Positions 52,077-61,557 are shown, counted from the first letter of the stretch. The stretch: 64,000 nucleotides of DNA from SKPT01 sp040905445 (GCA_040905445.1 JBBDRN010000014.1:1-64000); one strand, 5' to 3'. Translations and numbers: made by a program. The notes: a model not told the origin generated them from the letters alone.

Positions 52077-52236
52077 GGTGGAAGTTGGCCGCAGCGGCGA
52101 ACGAAGCCTGCAAGCCTTTGGGCTTGCGGGCTTCCGCCGTTGTGTGCAGCGACGGGAGAGAGCGTCCGCCGGGCCTCGTGGCGCTGGCGGATGCGTGCAG
52201 CCGGGGATGGCCAAGGGTTCGACGAGGAGACGCGAC

Positions 52237-53454
52237 ATGCGTGCAATGGATGCCAGGATGATGCGGATGGGCCTGCTGGGCCTGCTGATGGTCGGAATGC
52301 TGGCGGCAGGCGCCTGCCGATCCGGGGGCGGCAACGACGAGGTCGCCGAGCGCTCGAACGAGCGCTGGCTGTCGATGAGGTCGTCGCTGATGCTGGAGAT
52401 GGCGCACCAGCAGTTCGAGACGGGCGACCTGGACCGGGCGGAGCAGACGGTGCGCGAAGCGACGCAGATGGACCCGACCAACGCGGGGCTGTACGCCCTG
52501 GGCGGACGGATCATGCTCGAGCGCGATCGCCTGGAGCGGGCGTATCACATGTTCCAGGCGGCGCTGTCGCAGGACGAGGAGCTGGCCACCGCGCACTACT
52601 ACCTGGGCGTGGTGATGCAGCGGTGGCAGCGCTTTGACGCGGCGCACGCGGCCTACGCGCGGGCGTATGCGATCGAGCCGGACGAGTCGAGCTACCTGAT
52701 GGCCACGGGCGAGATGCTCGTGGAGCTTGGGCGCAACGCCGAGGCGATCGAGCTGTTCGAATCGAACCTGCGCTACTTCGACCAGAACGCCTCGCTGCGT
52801 GCGGCGCTGGGCCACCTGTACCTGGTGGGCGACGACCCGGCGCGGGCGGTGCGGTACTTCCGCGAGGCGGCGGTGCTCGACCCGACGGACGACACGCTGC
52901 GCTACGAGATGGCGCTGGCGCGGGCGGCGGCGGGCGATCACCCGCAGGCCATCCGCGACCTGCGCGGCCTGCTCGACGAGGACCGCCTCGGCGAACGGCG
53001 CGACCTGCGCCGGGCGCTGGCGCGGTCCTACCGGGCGATCGGCCAGCTCGATGAGGCCCGCCGCGAGCTGACGCGCCTGGCGCGCAGCGAAGGCGCGGGG
53101 GCGTCGGACTGGCAGCGTCTGGCGGAGCTGTCGTGGCACATGGGCGAGGTGTCGGACACGCTGTTCGCGGCCCGACGGGTGATCGAGATCGACCCGCGCA
53201 TGGCGACGGGGTATCTGCTGGCCGGGATCGCCCTGAGCGAGTTGGACAAGCTCGACGAGGCGGTGGTGATGTTCGACCGCGCAATCGCCCTGGACAGCGA
53301 GGACGCGTCGGGGTTGATCCTCCGCGGCATCGCGCTGGAGCGATCCGGACAGGCGTCGGCGGCGGCGGCGAGTTATCAGGCCGTGCTCGAACGGTATCCG
53401 GAGGACCGGCGCGTCCAGCGGCTGCTCGAGCGGGTCGGAAGCGAGACGAATTAG
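52237..53454 (+). CDS. TPR lipoprotein, possible secretin pilotin (PilF/PilW-like)
   Basis: The 405-residue protein has a lipoprotein signal (MGLLGLLMVGMLAAGAC) and about nine tetratricopeptide repeats, e.g. AHQQFETGDLDRAEQTVREA, AYARAYAIEPDESSYLMATG, FDRAIALDSEDASGLILRG. TPR lipoproteins such as PilF and PilW move secretins to the outer membrane and help them multimerise. Its place right after gspD supports that role (inference); other TPR scaffolds are possible. GAGGAG precedes ATG 52237. A strong terminator follows 35 bases after the stop. Confidence 0.85.
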   Translation: MRAMDARMMRMGLLGLLMVGMLAAGACRSGGGNDEVAERSNERWLSMRSSLMLEMAHQQFETGDLDRAEQTVREATQMDPTNAGLYALGGRIMLERDRLERAYHMFQAALSQDEELATAHYYLGVVMQRWQRFDAAHAAYARAYAIEPDESSYLMATGEMLVELGRNAEAIELFESNLRYFDQNASLRAALGHLYLVGDDPARAVRYFREAAVLDPTDDTLRYEMALARAAAGDHPQAIRDLRGLLDEDRLGERRDLRRALARSYRAIGQLDEARRELTRLARSEGAGASDWQRLAELSWHMGEVSDTLFAARRVIEIDPRMATGYLLAGIALSELDKLDEAVVMFDRAIALDSEDASGLILRGIALERSGQASAAAASYQAVLERYPEDRRVQRLLERVGSETN

Positions 53455-53489
53455 GGTCGGGTGATCGATAATGAGACTGAGGAGGGGAC

Positions 53490-53531
53490 GCCCACCGTGT
53501 CGGCCGCAAGGCCTGGCCGGTGGGCTTTTTT
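53490..53531 (+). terminator. Intrinsic terminator after the TPR lipoprotein gene
   Basis: GCCCACCG pairs with CGGTGGGC around an inner GGCC-GCAA-GGCC hairpin, followed by TTTTTT. It ends the gspG-to-TPR transcription unit, so the receiver/HD-GYP/STAS genes need their own promoter. Confidence 0.88.
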
Positions 53532-53569
53532 GGGTTCCGGGACTTCCCGGGCCCGGCGCCGACCGCGTC

Positions 53570-53745
53570 GCACCGCAATCGCCGGCGAATCCGGCTCGAG
53601 CCCACCTCGCCAGCCCCGCAGGGGCTGCGGATGGTAGCCACGGGTGAAGCGCAGCGGAACCCGTGGAACGTGGCGACGAAGAATCCTCCTGCCCCGGCAG
53701 GGGCAGCCGCCCCCAGCGGGGGCTGCAACCAAGGCTCGGCGCGAC
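53570..53745. repeat. GGTTCCGCTGCGCT-type palindromic repeat cluster, copy 2
   Basis: This copy shares CGCAATCGCCGG, AGCCCCGCAGGGGCTGCGG, CACGGGT-GAAGCGCAGCGGAACCCGTGG and CTGCCCCGGCAGGGGCAG with the cluster at 34005. It lies in the 559-base gap after the TPR gene. A GTGGCGGGG unit (near 53805) and a CCGGCGC-GA-GCGCCGG hairpin (near 53955) complete this gap; no gene is seen. Confidence 0.85.
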
Positions 53746-54013
53746 AGTCTTGATCGTCCCCGGGCATCGCGGATGACCCTTTTGGGTGGGCTGAGGGCGT
53801 GGCGGGGGCGGTCTGGATGGCCTGGGCGTCACGGTCGCTACACGTGGATCGGCGGGTGGGGGAAAACCGTCGGCGCGGGGTCGGGCGGTTCAGGTGCTCA
53901 TCGCAGGTGTCGAATAGTCAGAGGATAACGAGCACGGGGGTGGCCGCGACCGCTCCGGCGCGAGCGCCGGCGGGCGATGCGGCCAGTGGCCCTGACAGGA
54001 AGGTGGAGCCGAG

Positions 54014-54433
54014 ATGAGCAGACAGATTCCGCTGGTGTTGGTCGTTGACGATGAGAGTCACATCGTCAACGTGCTGGCGATGAAGCTGAAGCAGGCGGGC
54101 TACGCGGTGGTGACGGCGGAGGACGGCGAGCAGGCCCTGGAGCTGGCGCTCGCGCAGGGACCGGACCTGGTGATCACCGATTACCAGATGCCGTTCCTGT
54201 CCGGCCTGGAGCTGGCGCAGCGACTGCGCGAGGGCGGGCTGACGTCGGCGACGCCAGTGCTGATGTTGACGGCCCGTGGTTTCACGATCCCGCCCGAGGC
54301 ACTGGCTCAAACGAACATCCGCGCGGTGCTGAGCAAGCCGTTCAGCCCGCGCGACGTCGCGTCGCGGGTCGAGGCCCTGCTGCCGCCTGCCGGGGAAGGT
54401 CGGCGGATCCACGTGGAGGCGACGAACGCCTGA
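54014..54433 (+). CDS. CheY-like response regulator of the secretion cluster
   Basis: The 139-residue receiver has the acidic pair VVDDES, phospho-acceptor D56 in DLVITDYQMP, threonine in LMLTARG and lysine in LSKPFSP. It lacks an output domain and so probably acts by binding. Its TGA overlaps the ATG of the HD-GYP gene (TGATG), so the two are coupled, and its partner is likely that phosphodiesterase. It lies in the second half of secretion cluster II, after a terminator. Confidence 0.93.
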   Translation: MSRQIPLVLVVDDESHIVNVLAMKLKQAGYAVVTAEDGEQALELALAQGPDLVITDYQMPFLSGLELAQRLREGGLTSATPVLMLTARGFTIPPEALAQTNIRAVLSKPFSPRDVASRVEALLPPAGEGRRIHVEATNA

Positions 54434-56109
54434 TGAGCACCGTGCTGGACGAGCATCCACGGCTGGCGGAGGTGCCCGCGCGACTGGGGGAGCGTCTTGC
54501 GCATCTCGGGACCACGCTGCTGCGGCTCAGGTGGTCAACGCCGGCGGCCGTCGTCTCGGGCGGCGGCTGGTTCGAGGACGTCGTCGCGCGCAGCGCGGTC
54601 TTCGCGTCGGCGGTGCAGCGGCGATGGGAAGAGCTGGAACGCTGCCGCGGCGAACTGGTGACGATCTGGCCCGGCGTGTCGCTCGTGCCGATGCACGATC
54701 GCTGCCGACGTCGGCCGGGGCGCGACGGGCACCGGCGGGAACTGCTGGCCGCGCTGGTGCTCGGGCCCGCGGTGGCGCAGACGGAGCAGTTGCACCGGAT
54801 CTGTGATGAGGCGGCGCTGGACGTCGAGGCGACGCAGCGCCGCCTGCGCTCGGCATCGCTGATGTCCCAGGCCGAGGCGTCGCGGCTCGCGCAGACGCTC
54901 GGCTGGATGCACGAGGACGCGCTGGAGATCGATCGGCGCCGCAGCGACATCCACGGCATGAGTGCGAACCTCGCCGAGACGTACGAGGAGCTGAGCCTGC
55001 TCTACAAGTTCTCGAGCAGCATCACGCTCAACCAGCAGCCCGAGTCGTTCGTTCACGAGGCCTGCCGCGAGTTGCAGCAGGTCGGCTCGCTGCGGTGGAT
55101 CGGCATCCAGCTCATCGACGGCGACCCGCGGCTGGGCCCACTCGCGGGCGGGGTCTACTTTGCCGGCGACTTGTCGGCGGACGCGGGGCTGATGCAGCGC
55201 GCCGGGCGCATGCTGATGGAGCGCTACGCGACGGTGAGCCAGCCGGTGGTCGTCGATGAAGTGGGTGAACTGGGCATCGCCGGGCTCGATGAGCTGACCC
55301 GGAGCGTGCTGGTGGTGCCGCTGCGCGACGAGAACGCGCGGCTGCTGGGTCTGCTGCTGGGCGGAGACAAGCTGGACGGGACGACGATCAACACGGTGGA
55401 CCTGAAACTGTGCGGATCGCTGGGCAGCAGCCTGTCGATCTTTCTGCGAAACATGATGCTGTACGAGGACATGCAGGCCATGTTCCTCGGCACGCTGCAC
55501 GCGCTGACGTCGGCGATCGACGCGAAGGACACGTACACCCACGGCCACTCGGAGCGCGTCGCACTGCTGTCGCGGGCGCTCGCCGAGGCGGCCGGCCTGA
55601 GCGAGCACACGTGCGAGCGCGTGTACATCGCCGGTCTGGTGCACGACGTGGGGAAGATCGGCGTGTCGGAGCAGGTGCTCTGCAAGCCGGGCAAGCTGAC
55701 GAACGAGGAGTTCGAGCTGATCAAGGCCCACCCGCGCATCGGGGCGCGCATTCTCCAGGACATTCGGCAGATGCAGGACCTGATGCCCGGCGTGCTGCAC
55801 CACCATGAGCGGTGGGATGGCCGCGGGTACCCTGACGGGCTCGCCGGCGACGCCATTCCGCTGTTCGGGCGGTTGATCGGCCTCGCGGACGCGTTCGACG
55901 CGATGAGCTCCAACCGCACCTACCGCAAGGCGATGGACCTGGACACCGTGCTCGGGGAGGTGGAGCGATGCGCCGGCACGCAGTTCGACCCGGAGCTCGC
56001 GCCGGTGTTCATGCAGCTCGATTTCCAGCCGTTTTTCGAGCTCATCGAACGCCATCGCGTGCGAGAGGATCGGCTCGGAACGGCGTTCACGATGAAGGAG
56101 GCTTCGTGA
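54433..56109 (+). CDS. GAF - HD-GYP cyclic-di-GMP phosphodiesterase
   Basis: The 558-residue protein has an N-terminal helical region of unknown fold (to about 180), a coiled coil, a GAF domain (LLYKFSSSITLNQQPESFVH to LRNMMLYED), and an HD-GYP domain with HGHSERVA, GLVHDVGKIGVSEQV, HHERWDGRGYPDGLAGD and AFDAMSSNRTYRKA. All metal and GYP residues are present, so it should cleave c-di-GMP to GMP or pGpG. There is no transmembrane segment. It is coupled to a receiver upstream and to a STAS protein downstream (TGATG at both joints). Confidence 0.95.
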   Translation: MSTVLDEHPRLAEVPARLGERLAHLGTTLLRLRWSTPAAVVSGGGWFEDVVARSAVFASAVQRRWEELERCRGELVTIWPGVSLVPMHDRCRRRPGRDGHRRELLAALVLGPAVAQTEQLHRICDEAALDVEATQRRLRSASLMSQAEASRLAQTLGWMHEDALEIDRRRSDIHGMSANLAETYEELSLLYKFSSSITLNQQPESFVHEACRELQQVGSLRWIGIQLIDGDPRLGPLAGGVYFAGDLSADAGLMQRAGRMLMERYATVSQPVVVDEVGELGIAGLDELTRSVLVVPLRDENARLLGLLLGGDKLDGTTINTVDLKLCGSLGSSLSIFLRNMMLYEDMQAMFLGTLHALTSAIDAKDTYTHGHSERVALLSRALAEAAGLSEHTCERVYIAGLVHDVGKIGVSEQVLCKPGKLTNEEFELIKAHPRIGARILQDIRQMQDLMPGVLHHHERWDGRGYPDGLAGDAIPLFGRLIGLADAFDAMSSNRTYRKAMDLDTVLGEVERCAGTQFDPELAPVFMQLDFQPFFELIERHRVREDRLGTAFTMKEAS

Positions 56110-56459
56110 TGCGCATCACGGAGCGCGAGCAGGCGGGGGCGACGGTGCTGGCATTGGCGGGCGAGTTCGTGGGCGAGGCCGCGGCGCAGTTGCGCAAGCA
56201 GGCGTCGCGCCGACTGGCGACGGACGGGAGGCGGGACATCGTCCTCGACTGCACCGAGGTGTACGGCATTGACTCGGCGGGACTTGAAACGCTGCTCTGG
56301 CTGCAGGACGCCTGCGCCGAACGACTGGGCCACGTGCGGTTGGCGGCGTGCCCGGCAACGCTCGACACCGTGCTGCGGGTGACGCGGCTGGCGGGGCAGT
56401 TTGACCGCCACGCGAGTGTGGACGAGGCGGTCGCGGCCGCACACACGCTGGCCGGCTGA
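56109..56459 (+). CDS. STAS-domain protein (anti-sigma-factor-antagonist-like)
   Basis: The 116-residue protein has the STAS fold with TVLALAGEFVGEAAAQLRKQ and the phosphorylatable-serine motif DCTEVYGIDSAGLETLLWLQ, as in SpoIIAA. Such proteins bind and release anti-sigma factors or kinases of the partner-switch type. It overlaps the HD-GYP gene, and the ATPase gene follows after 46 bases. No anti-sigma factor or phosphatase gene is nearby, so the partner is unknown. GTG 56106 is an alternative start. Confidence 0.88.
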   Translation: MRITEREQAGATVLALAGEFVGEAAAQLRKQASRRLATDGRRDIVLDCTEVYGIDSAGLETLLWLQDACAERLGHVRLAACPATLDTVLRVTRLAGQFDRHASVDEAVAAAHTLAG

Positions 56460-56505
56460 ACAACGCGGGACGAGCAACAGCGCCTGGGCGCATGGGATCG
56501 ATGCG

Positions 56506-58269
56506 ATGGTCATGGCCAACGTCAACACATCGGCCGCCCCGCCGACGCACGCGGGCACGGCCGGCGCCACCGCGGTGCGCGTCGGCGACCTGCTGCTGGA
56601 GCGCGGGCTGATCACGAGCGACCAGCTCGACGCCGCGCTGGCGCATCAGCGATCGCACGGCGGCGAGAAGCTCCTGGGCGAGGTGCTCGTGGAGCTGAGC
56701 TTCGTCAGCGAGGAGCAGGTGATGGCGGTGCTGGCGGAGGCGTACGGCCTGCCGTACGCGCGCCTGGAGCCTGCGCTGGTTGATTCGGAGGTCGTCGAGC
56801 TGCTGCCTCGCGACTTCATCGAGCAGCACGCCGTCGTGCCGATGTTCCTGGTGCGCGGCATGCTGACGGTGGCGGTGGCGGAGCCCGCCAACGTCTTTCT
56901 CGTCGAGGAGATCCAGCGCCGGACGGGGCACGGCGTACAGATCGTCGCCGCGACGGGGCACAGCATTCAGCAGGTCCTCGATCAGTTGAACCCGCGCGAG
57001 CGGGTGCTGGTCGTTGACGTGATGGACGACCTGAAGGACGACGACGTCGTCGCGGTCGAGCGCGCGGCGCGGGAGCTGGCGGAGGCGGTGCAGGCGGGCG
57101 ACGACTCGCCGACGGTGAAGCTGGTGAACTACCTCATGTACCAGGCGGTGCAGGAGGGGGCGAGCGACATTCACATCGAGCCGGGCGAGGACGCGCTGCG
57201 CGTGCGGTTTCGCGTGGACGGGCGGCTGTATGAGAAGATGACCCCCCCTGCCGCGATGCTGCCGGCGATCGTCAGCCGGCTGAAGATCATGTCGAGCCTG
57301 GACATCTCCGAGCGGCGGCTGCCTCAGGACGGCGGGGTGCGGGCGGTGATCGACCGCCGGCCGATCGACCTGCGCGTCTCGACGATGCCGGGGCGCTTCG
57401 GCGAGAAGGCGGTCATCCGCATCATCGACAAGCGCAACGTCGTGACCAGCCTGGACGAGATCGGGTTTGGCGGGGCGTCGCTGGAGCAGTACCGGGCGCT
57501 GATCCAGCGGCCGAACGGCATCGTGCTCGTCACCGGGCCGACCGGCAGCGGCAAGAGCACGACGCTGTACGCCACGCTGCACGAGATCAACGACGTGACG
57601 CGCAACATCAGCACGGTCGAGGACCCGGTCGAGTACAACCTCCCGGGCGTCAACCAGTTCCAGGTCAACAACAAGGCGGGGTTCACCTTCGCCAGCGCGC
57701 TGCGGTCGCTGCTGCGCCAGGATCCGGACGTGGTGATGGTGGGCGAGATCCGCGACCAGGAGACCGCGCGCATCGCCGTGCAAGCGGCGCTGACGGGGCA
57801 TCTGGTGTTCGCGACGCTGCACACGAACGACGCGCCGAGCGCGGTGACGCGGCTGTACAACATCGGCGTCGAGCCGTACCTCATCGCGGCGTCGTTGCGG
57901 GGCGTGCTGGCGCAGCGGCTGGTGCGACGGCTGTGCCCGCACTGCCGACGGGCGGCGCAGCCCGAGCCGGGCGTGGAGCCGATGCTCGCCACGCTGGCCG
58001 GCGAGGAGCGCGTCGAAGGCGGGATCTATGAGCCGGGCGAGTGCGCGCGGTGTCGCCGGACGGGATACAGCGGTCGGCTGGGGATGTTCGAGCTTTACGT
58101 GCCGGGCGATGAATCGTTGGACGCGATCAGCCGCGGCGCGGGCCTCCAGGAGCTGCGCACGCTCGCAGGCGCCGACGGCGTCTACCACAAGCTTGGCGAG
58201 GACGGCGTGGCGAAGCTGCTTGCGGGACATACGAGCGTCGAGGAACTGGTGCAGGCGACGTCGGTATGA
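56506..58269 (+). CDS. gspE: Type II secretion / pilus assembly ATPase (GspE/PilB family), second copy
   Basis: The 587-residue ATPase has an MshEN domain (VGDLLLERGLITSDQLDAAL), which in relatives can bind c-di-GMP. Walker A is GPTGSGKS (344-351); the Asp-box is DPVEYNLPGVNQFQVNNKAG, Walker B LRQDPDVVMVGEIRD, the His-box LVFATLHTND, and the zinc tetracysteine CPHC...CARCRRTGYSGR. ATG 56506 is used; ATG 56512 is equally possible. Its neighbour HD-GYP gene degrades c-di-GMP, so the MshEN domain could be a direct target (inference). gspF lies 52 bases downstream. Confidence 0.95.
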   Translation: MVMANVNTSAAPPTHAGTAGATAVRVGDLLLERGLITSDQLDAALAHQRSHGGEKLLGEVLVELSFVSEEQVMAVLAEAYGLPYARLEPALVDSEVVELLPRDFIEQHAVVPMFLVRGMLTVAVAEPANVFLVEEIQRRTGHGVQIVAATGHSIQQVLDQLNPRERVLVVDVMDDLKDDDVVAVERAARELAEAVQAGDDSPTVKLVNYLMYQAVQEGASDIHIEPGEDALRVRFRVDGRLYEKMTPPAAMLPAIVSRLKIMSSLDISERRLPQDGGVRAVIDRRPIDLRVSTMPGRFGEKAVIRIIDKRNVVTSLDEIGFGGASLEQYRALIQRPNGIVLVTGPTGSGKSTTLYATLHEINDVTRNISTVEDPVEYNLPGVNQFQVNNKAGFTFASALRSLLRQDPDVVMVGEIRDQETARIAVQAALTGHLVFATLHTNDAPSAVTRLYNIGVEPYLIAASLRGVLAQRLVRRLCPHCRRAAQPEPGVEPMLATLAGEERVEGGIYEPGECARCRRTGYSGRLGMFELYVPGDESLDAISRGAGLQELRTLAGADGVYHKLGEDGVAKLLAGHTSVEELVQATSV

Positions 58270-58321
58270 ATCGGCTTGCCGCTCCGCGGTCAGGGCTGGC
58301 ATCGGGCGTGGGGCATTGAAC

Positions 58322-59548
58322 ATGAGTCAGTTCACCTATCGCGCGAGAACAGCCGGGGGCGACGTGCTCGAGGGCGTGGTGCAGGCCGCGTCGTTGACCG
58401 AGGCGGGTCGGATGTTGCGCGGCGAAGGCAAGTTCGTCGTGTCGCTCTCGCCCGCGCGAGAAGTCGACCTGGTGGCGGGGCCCGGTGCGGGCGGCTGGCG
58501 ACATGGCGGACGCGTGCGGCGCGAGGAGGTGGTCAACTTCACGCATCGCCTGGCGGTGATGATGGAGACCGGCGTGCCGGTCAGCGAGGCGCTGCGCTGC
58601 GTGGCGGACCAGACGCGCAACCCGCGCTTTGCCGAGGTGCTCGGCGACGTGGCGGCGCATCTCCGCGGCGGCGGGTCGCTGTCGGAGGCGCTGGGGCGGC
58701 ATCCGCGGGTGTTTCCGCCGCTGATGGTCAGCCTGGTCGGGGCGAGCGAGGTGTCGGGCACGATGAGCCAGATGCTCGGGCGCGTGTCGATCTACCTGGA
58801 TAAGCAGCAGCGGATGGCGCGCAAGCTTCGCGGGGCGTTGACCTACCCGCTGGTGCTGGTGGGGCTGGTGCTGGCGGCGATCGTGTTCATGCTCACGTTC
58901 CTGATGCCGCGCTTCGCCGTGGTGTACGCGGGGCGCGGTGCCACGCTCCCGATGCCGACGCGGATGCTGCTGGTCACGAGCGAACTGGCGACGGACTGGT
59001 GGATGTTCTGGCTGCCGGCGGTGGTGGCGGCCGCGGCGGCGCTGGTGGTGGCGGCGCGGACGGCGCCGGGGCGGTGGGCCCTGCACACGCTGGCAGTGCG
59101 TCTGCCCGTGGTCGGACCGCTGATGAGCAAGCTGTACCTGGCGCGGGCGTGCCAGGCGATGGCGACGCTGCTCGACGCGGGCGTGCCGGTGCTGGACATG
59201 GTCGCGGCGGCGCGGCAGGTGACGCCCAACACGCACTTTCAACGCTTCTGGGACCGCGTCGACGAGCAATTGCGGCGCGGTGTTGAGCTGAGCACGGTGA
59301 TGGCGGGCTCGTCTCTCATCCCGCCGGACGTCGTGCAGATGATTCAGGCTGGGGAGAAGGCCGGGCGGCTGGGGCCGGTGCTCAATCGCATCGGCGAGCA
59401 TGGGGAACAGAGCTTTGACGAGCAGGTGCAGCAGGCGACGCAGCTCATCGAGCCGGCCATGATCGTGTGCATGGGGACAATCATCGGGTTCGTGGCCCTG
59501 GCGATGCTGCTGCCGATCTTCCGGATCTCGAACGTCATCGCGGGCTAA
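58322..59548 (+). CDS. gspF: Type II secretion / pilus platform protein GspF
   Basis: The 408-residue polytopic membrane protein has two T2SSF domains and three membrane segments (PLVLVGLVLAAIVFMLTFLM, WWMFWLPAVVAAAAALVVAA, PAMIVCMGTIIGFVALAMLL). It begins MSQFTYRARTAGGDVLEG and shows VNFTHRLAVMMETGVPVSEAL and MIQAGEKAGRLGPVLNRIGE, both highly characteristic. GspF/PilC links the ATPase with pseudopilin polymerisation. It is the last gene of cluster II, and a repeat element follows. Confidence 0.95.
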   Translation: MSQFTYRARTAGGDVLEGVVQAASLTEAGRMLRGEGKFVVSLSPAREVDLVAGPGAGGWRHGGRVRREEVVNFTHRLAVMMETGVPVSEALRCVADQTRNPRFAEVLGDVAAHLRGGGSLSEALGRHPRVFPPLMVSLVGASEVSGTMSQMLGRVSIYLDKQQRMARKLRGALTYPLVLVGLVLAAIVFMLTFLMPRFAVVYAGRGATLPMPTRMLLVTSELATDWWMFWLPAVVAAAAALVVAARTAPGRWALHTLAVRLPVVGPLMSKLYLARACQAMATLLDAGVPVLDMVAAARQVTPNTHFQRFWDRVDEQLRRGVELSTVMAGSSLIPPDVVQMIQAGEKAGRLGPVLNRIGEHGEQSFDEQVQQATQLIEPAMIVCMGTIIGFVALAMLLPIFRISNVIAG

Positions 59549-59579
59549 GTGGGGCTTGGGGCGCGGGCACGCGCGGGGC

Positions 59580-59706
59580 GGGTAGCGGGGTGCCACTGAC
59601 AAGCGGAGTCCACGGAGCTTGTCAGTGCGAATTGCAGCCAACACTGACAAGACCGCGGACGGCCTTGTCAGTGGCACCCGCTACGGTTGGGTTGAAGGCG
59701 CTCTAG
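59580..59706. repeat. 150-bp inverted-repeat element, copy 3
   Basis: It lies between convergent gspF and the epimerase gene. The right end reads GGTTGGGTTGAAGGCGCTCTAG, and its CTA supplies the epimerase stop codon on the minus strand. Both inner hairpins are intact; the left outer arm is poorly conserved. Confidence 0.88.
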
Positions 59707-60683
59707 GCACCCAGCGCCGACTGCTCGGCGATGATGCGGTCGATCAGGTCGGCGAGCTTCGGGTCGCGGGCGGCCTGGGCCTGGGCGCGGTCAAAGTGGG
59801 CGGCGACGCGCTGCATGAACTGGTCGAGCGTCGTCGGGCAGTCGAAGTCGCCGACGACGCGTTTGAGCTTGTTGTTGTCGAACATGACGGACCAGGTCTT
59901 GTCGCCGAGCAGCGGGCCCTCCCACGCCGGGTGGTAACGGATCATCGTCTCGCTGGGCACGTGGACGAGCCTGGGCTCGGGGATGTTGACGGCGCGGGCG
60001 ATGGCGTGGTAGATCTCGTTCCACATGTAGGCGTTGTCGCTGGTGAGGTGGAAGGCTTCGCCGAGCGCGGCGGCATGGCCGAAGAGCTTGACGTAGGGCG
60101 GGGCGAAGTCCTCGCCGCGGGTGATGGTCCAGAGGCTGGTGCCGTCGCCGGGCACGAGCACGGGCTTGCCTTCGAGCATGCGGAGCACGGCCTCGTCGCC
60201 CTCGCCGAAGGCCGCGGGCCACTTGGTGCGCGACGTGTGGCTGGGGCGGACGATGGTGTAGGCGAGGCGGTCCTGGCCGGTGAGCAGCGCTTCGCAGGCG
60301 GCCTTGTCGCGGCTGTAGGCCCAGTAGGGGTTCTCGAGCGGCACGTCCTCGGTGATGACGTGGTGGCGCACCGGCTTCTGGTAGGCCGAGGCCGACGAGA
60401 TGAAGATGTATTGCCCGCAATGGCCGGCGAATGTGTCGAGGTCGCGCTGGAGCTGGTCGGGCTTGAAGACGCGGAACTGGTTGACGACGTCGAAGCCTTC
60501 GTCGGCGAGGCGGCGATAGGCGGCGTCGTCGTTCATGTCGCCGACGATCGCGCGCGTCTCCGGCGGCAGGCCGTCGTTGTGGTTGCCGCGGTTGAAGACG
60601 TAGACCTCGTGGCCTGCGCGCACGGACTCGTGCACGCAGTCGAAGGAGATCTGACCGGTGCCGCCGATGTAGAGGATCTTCAT
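59703..60683 (-). CDS. NAD-dependent epimerase/dehydratase (extended SDR)
   Basis: The 326-residue protein begins MKILYIGGTGQISFDCVHES, an NAD-binding GxxGxIS motif, and has FISSASAYQK, YSRDKAACEALL (YxxxK catalytic pair) and VRPSHTSRTKW. In this subgroup of extended SDRs the substrate is usually a nucleotide sugar or a related carbohydrate. Length is typical. The TAG stop lies in a repeat element. It precedes the sugar isomerase-like gene on the same strand (upstream, 55 bases), suggesting a small carbohydrate unit. Confidence 0.9.
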   Translation of the reverse strand: MKILYIGGTGQISFDCVHESVRAGHEVYVFNRGNHNDGLPPETRAIVGDMNDDAAYRRLADEGFDVVNQFRVFKPDQLQRDLDTFAGHCGQYIFISSASAYQKPVRHHVITEDVPLENPYWAYSRDKAACEALLTGQDRLAYTIVRPSHTSRTKWPAAFGEGDEAVLRMLEGKPVLVPGDGTSLWTITRGEDFAPPYVKLFGHAAALGEAFHLTSDNAYMWNEIYHAIARAVNIPEPRLVHVPSETMIRYHPAWEGPLLGDKTWSVMFDNNKLKRVVGDFDCPTTLDQFMQRVAAHFDRAQAQAARDPKLADLIDRIIAEQSALGA

Positions 60684-60738
60684 GGCCGGCCAGTGTACCG
60701 ACCTTCGCGGCGCGTTGGCCAGGCGCCGGCGGGGCGGC

Positions 60739-61557
60739 TCAGACCATCGTGGCGGCGCCGACGCCCATCGCCTTGAGGTTTTCGAGGCTGATCTTGAGCG
60801 TCTCGAAGGGATCGACGTCGCCCTTGTCGCGTTCGATGAGGTAGTACTCGACGCCGGCGTTGCGGCAGGCGTCGATCACGCGCGGCCAGTTGAGGTTGCC
60901 CCGGCCGACCTCGCACATCTTCTGCTCGCGTGCGGGGGTGATGGTCATGTCCTTGACATGGATGGCGGGGATGCGGCCGGCGACCTTGTCGATCCACTGC
61001 GCCGGGTCGCCGCCGCCGTGGGCGATCCAGTAGGTGTCGAGCTCAAACCAGACGGTCGGATCGGTCTGGTCGACGAGCAACTGCATGGGGCAGTCGTGCG
61101 GGTCGATGCGGGCGGGGTTCTCCGCCAGGCCGAAGGGCGAGAGCTCGTGGGAGTGGTTGTGGTAGCCGAGCTTCAGGCCCTTGGCGGCGAGCTTGGGGGC
61201 AAGGTCGTTGTAGGCCTTGATGAAGGCCTGCCAGTCGGCCTTGGACGAGCCGTCCTTGCCGGCGCCGAAGCCACCGATCGCCGTCAGCGCGCAGCCGACG
61301 GTCTTGTGCCAGTCGACGGCCTGGCTGACGTCCTGGAGCCAGTCGAGGCCCTTGTGCGTCGCGACGCAGGTCAGGCCCGTGTCGTCGAGGATCTTGCGCA
61401 GCTCGTCGGCGGCGATGTCGTTGAAGCCGGCGGCCGAGGCCTGGATCGTATCGAAGCCCATGTCCTTGAGCTTCTTACAGGTGCTGGCAATGTCGGCGGG
61501 CGTCTTGCAGTGGTCACGCAGGGTGAACATCTGGGCGCCGATGGATTCGCTGGGCAT
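60739..61557 (-). CDS. Xylose isomerase-like TIM-barrel sugar isomerase/epimerase
   Basis: The 272-residue protein starts at ATG 61557 (GAGGAG upstream). It has the AP-endonuclease-2/xylose-isomerase TIM-barrel pattern: IGAQMFTLRDHCKTPADIAS, LGYHNHSHELSPFG, FELDTYWIAHGGGDPAQWI with conserved acidic metal ligands, PAIHVKDMTI, and YYLIERDKGDVDPFETLKIS. It may act on sugars or inositol derivatives; the exact reaction is unknown. It has no signal peptide. The neighbouring SDR gene downstream suggests they share a pathway. Confidence 0.88.
   Translation of the reverse strand: MPSESIGAQMFTLRDHCKTPADIASTCKKLKDMGFDTIQASAAGFNDIAADELRKILDDTGLTCVATHKGLDWLQDVSQAVDWHKTVGCALTAIGGFGAGKDGSSKADWQAFIKAYNDLAPKLAAKGLKLGYHNHSHELSPFGLAENPARIDPHDCPMQLLVDQTDPTVWFELDTYWIAHGGGDPAQWIDKVAGRIPAIHVKDMTITPAREQKMCEVGRGNLNWPRVIDACRNAGVEYYLIERDKGDVDPFETLKISLENLKAMGVGAATMV

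Noticed and set aside
56116..58323. A 735-codon minus-strand frame opposite the second GspE
   Set aside because: GspE on the plus strand is unmistakable; the antisense frame is a shadow.
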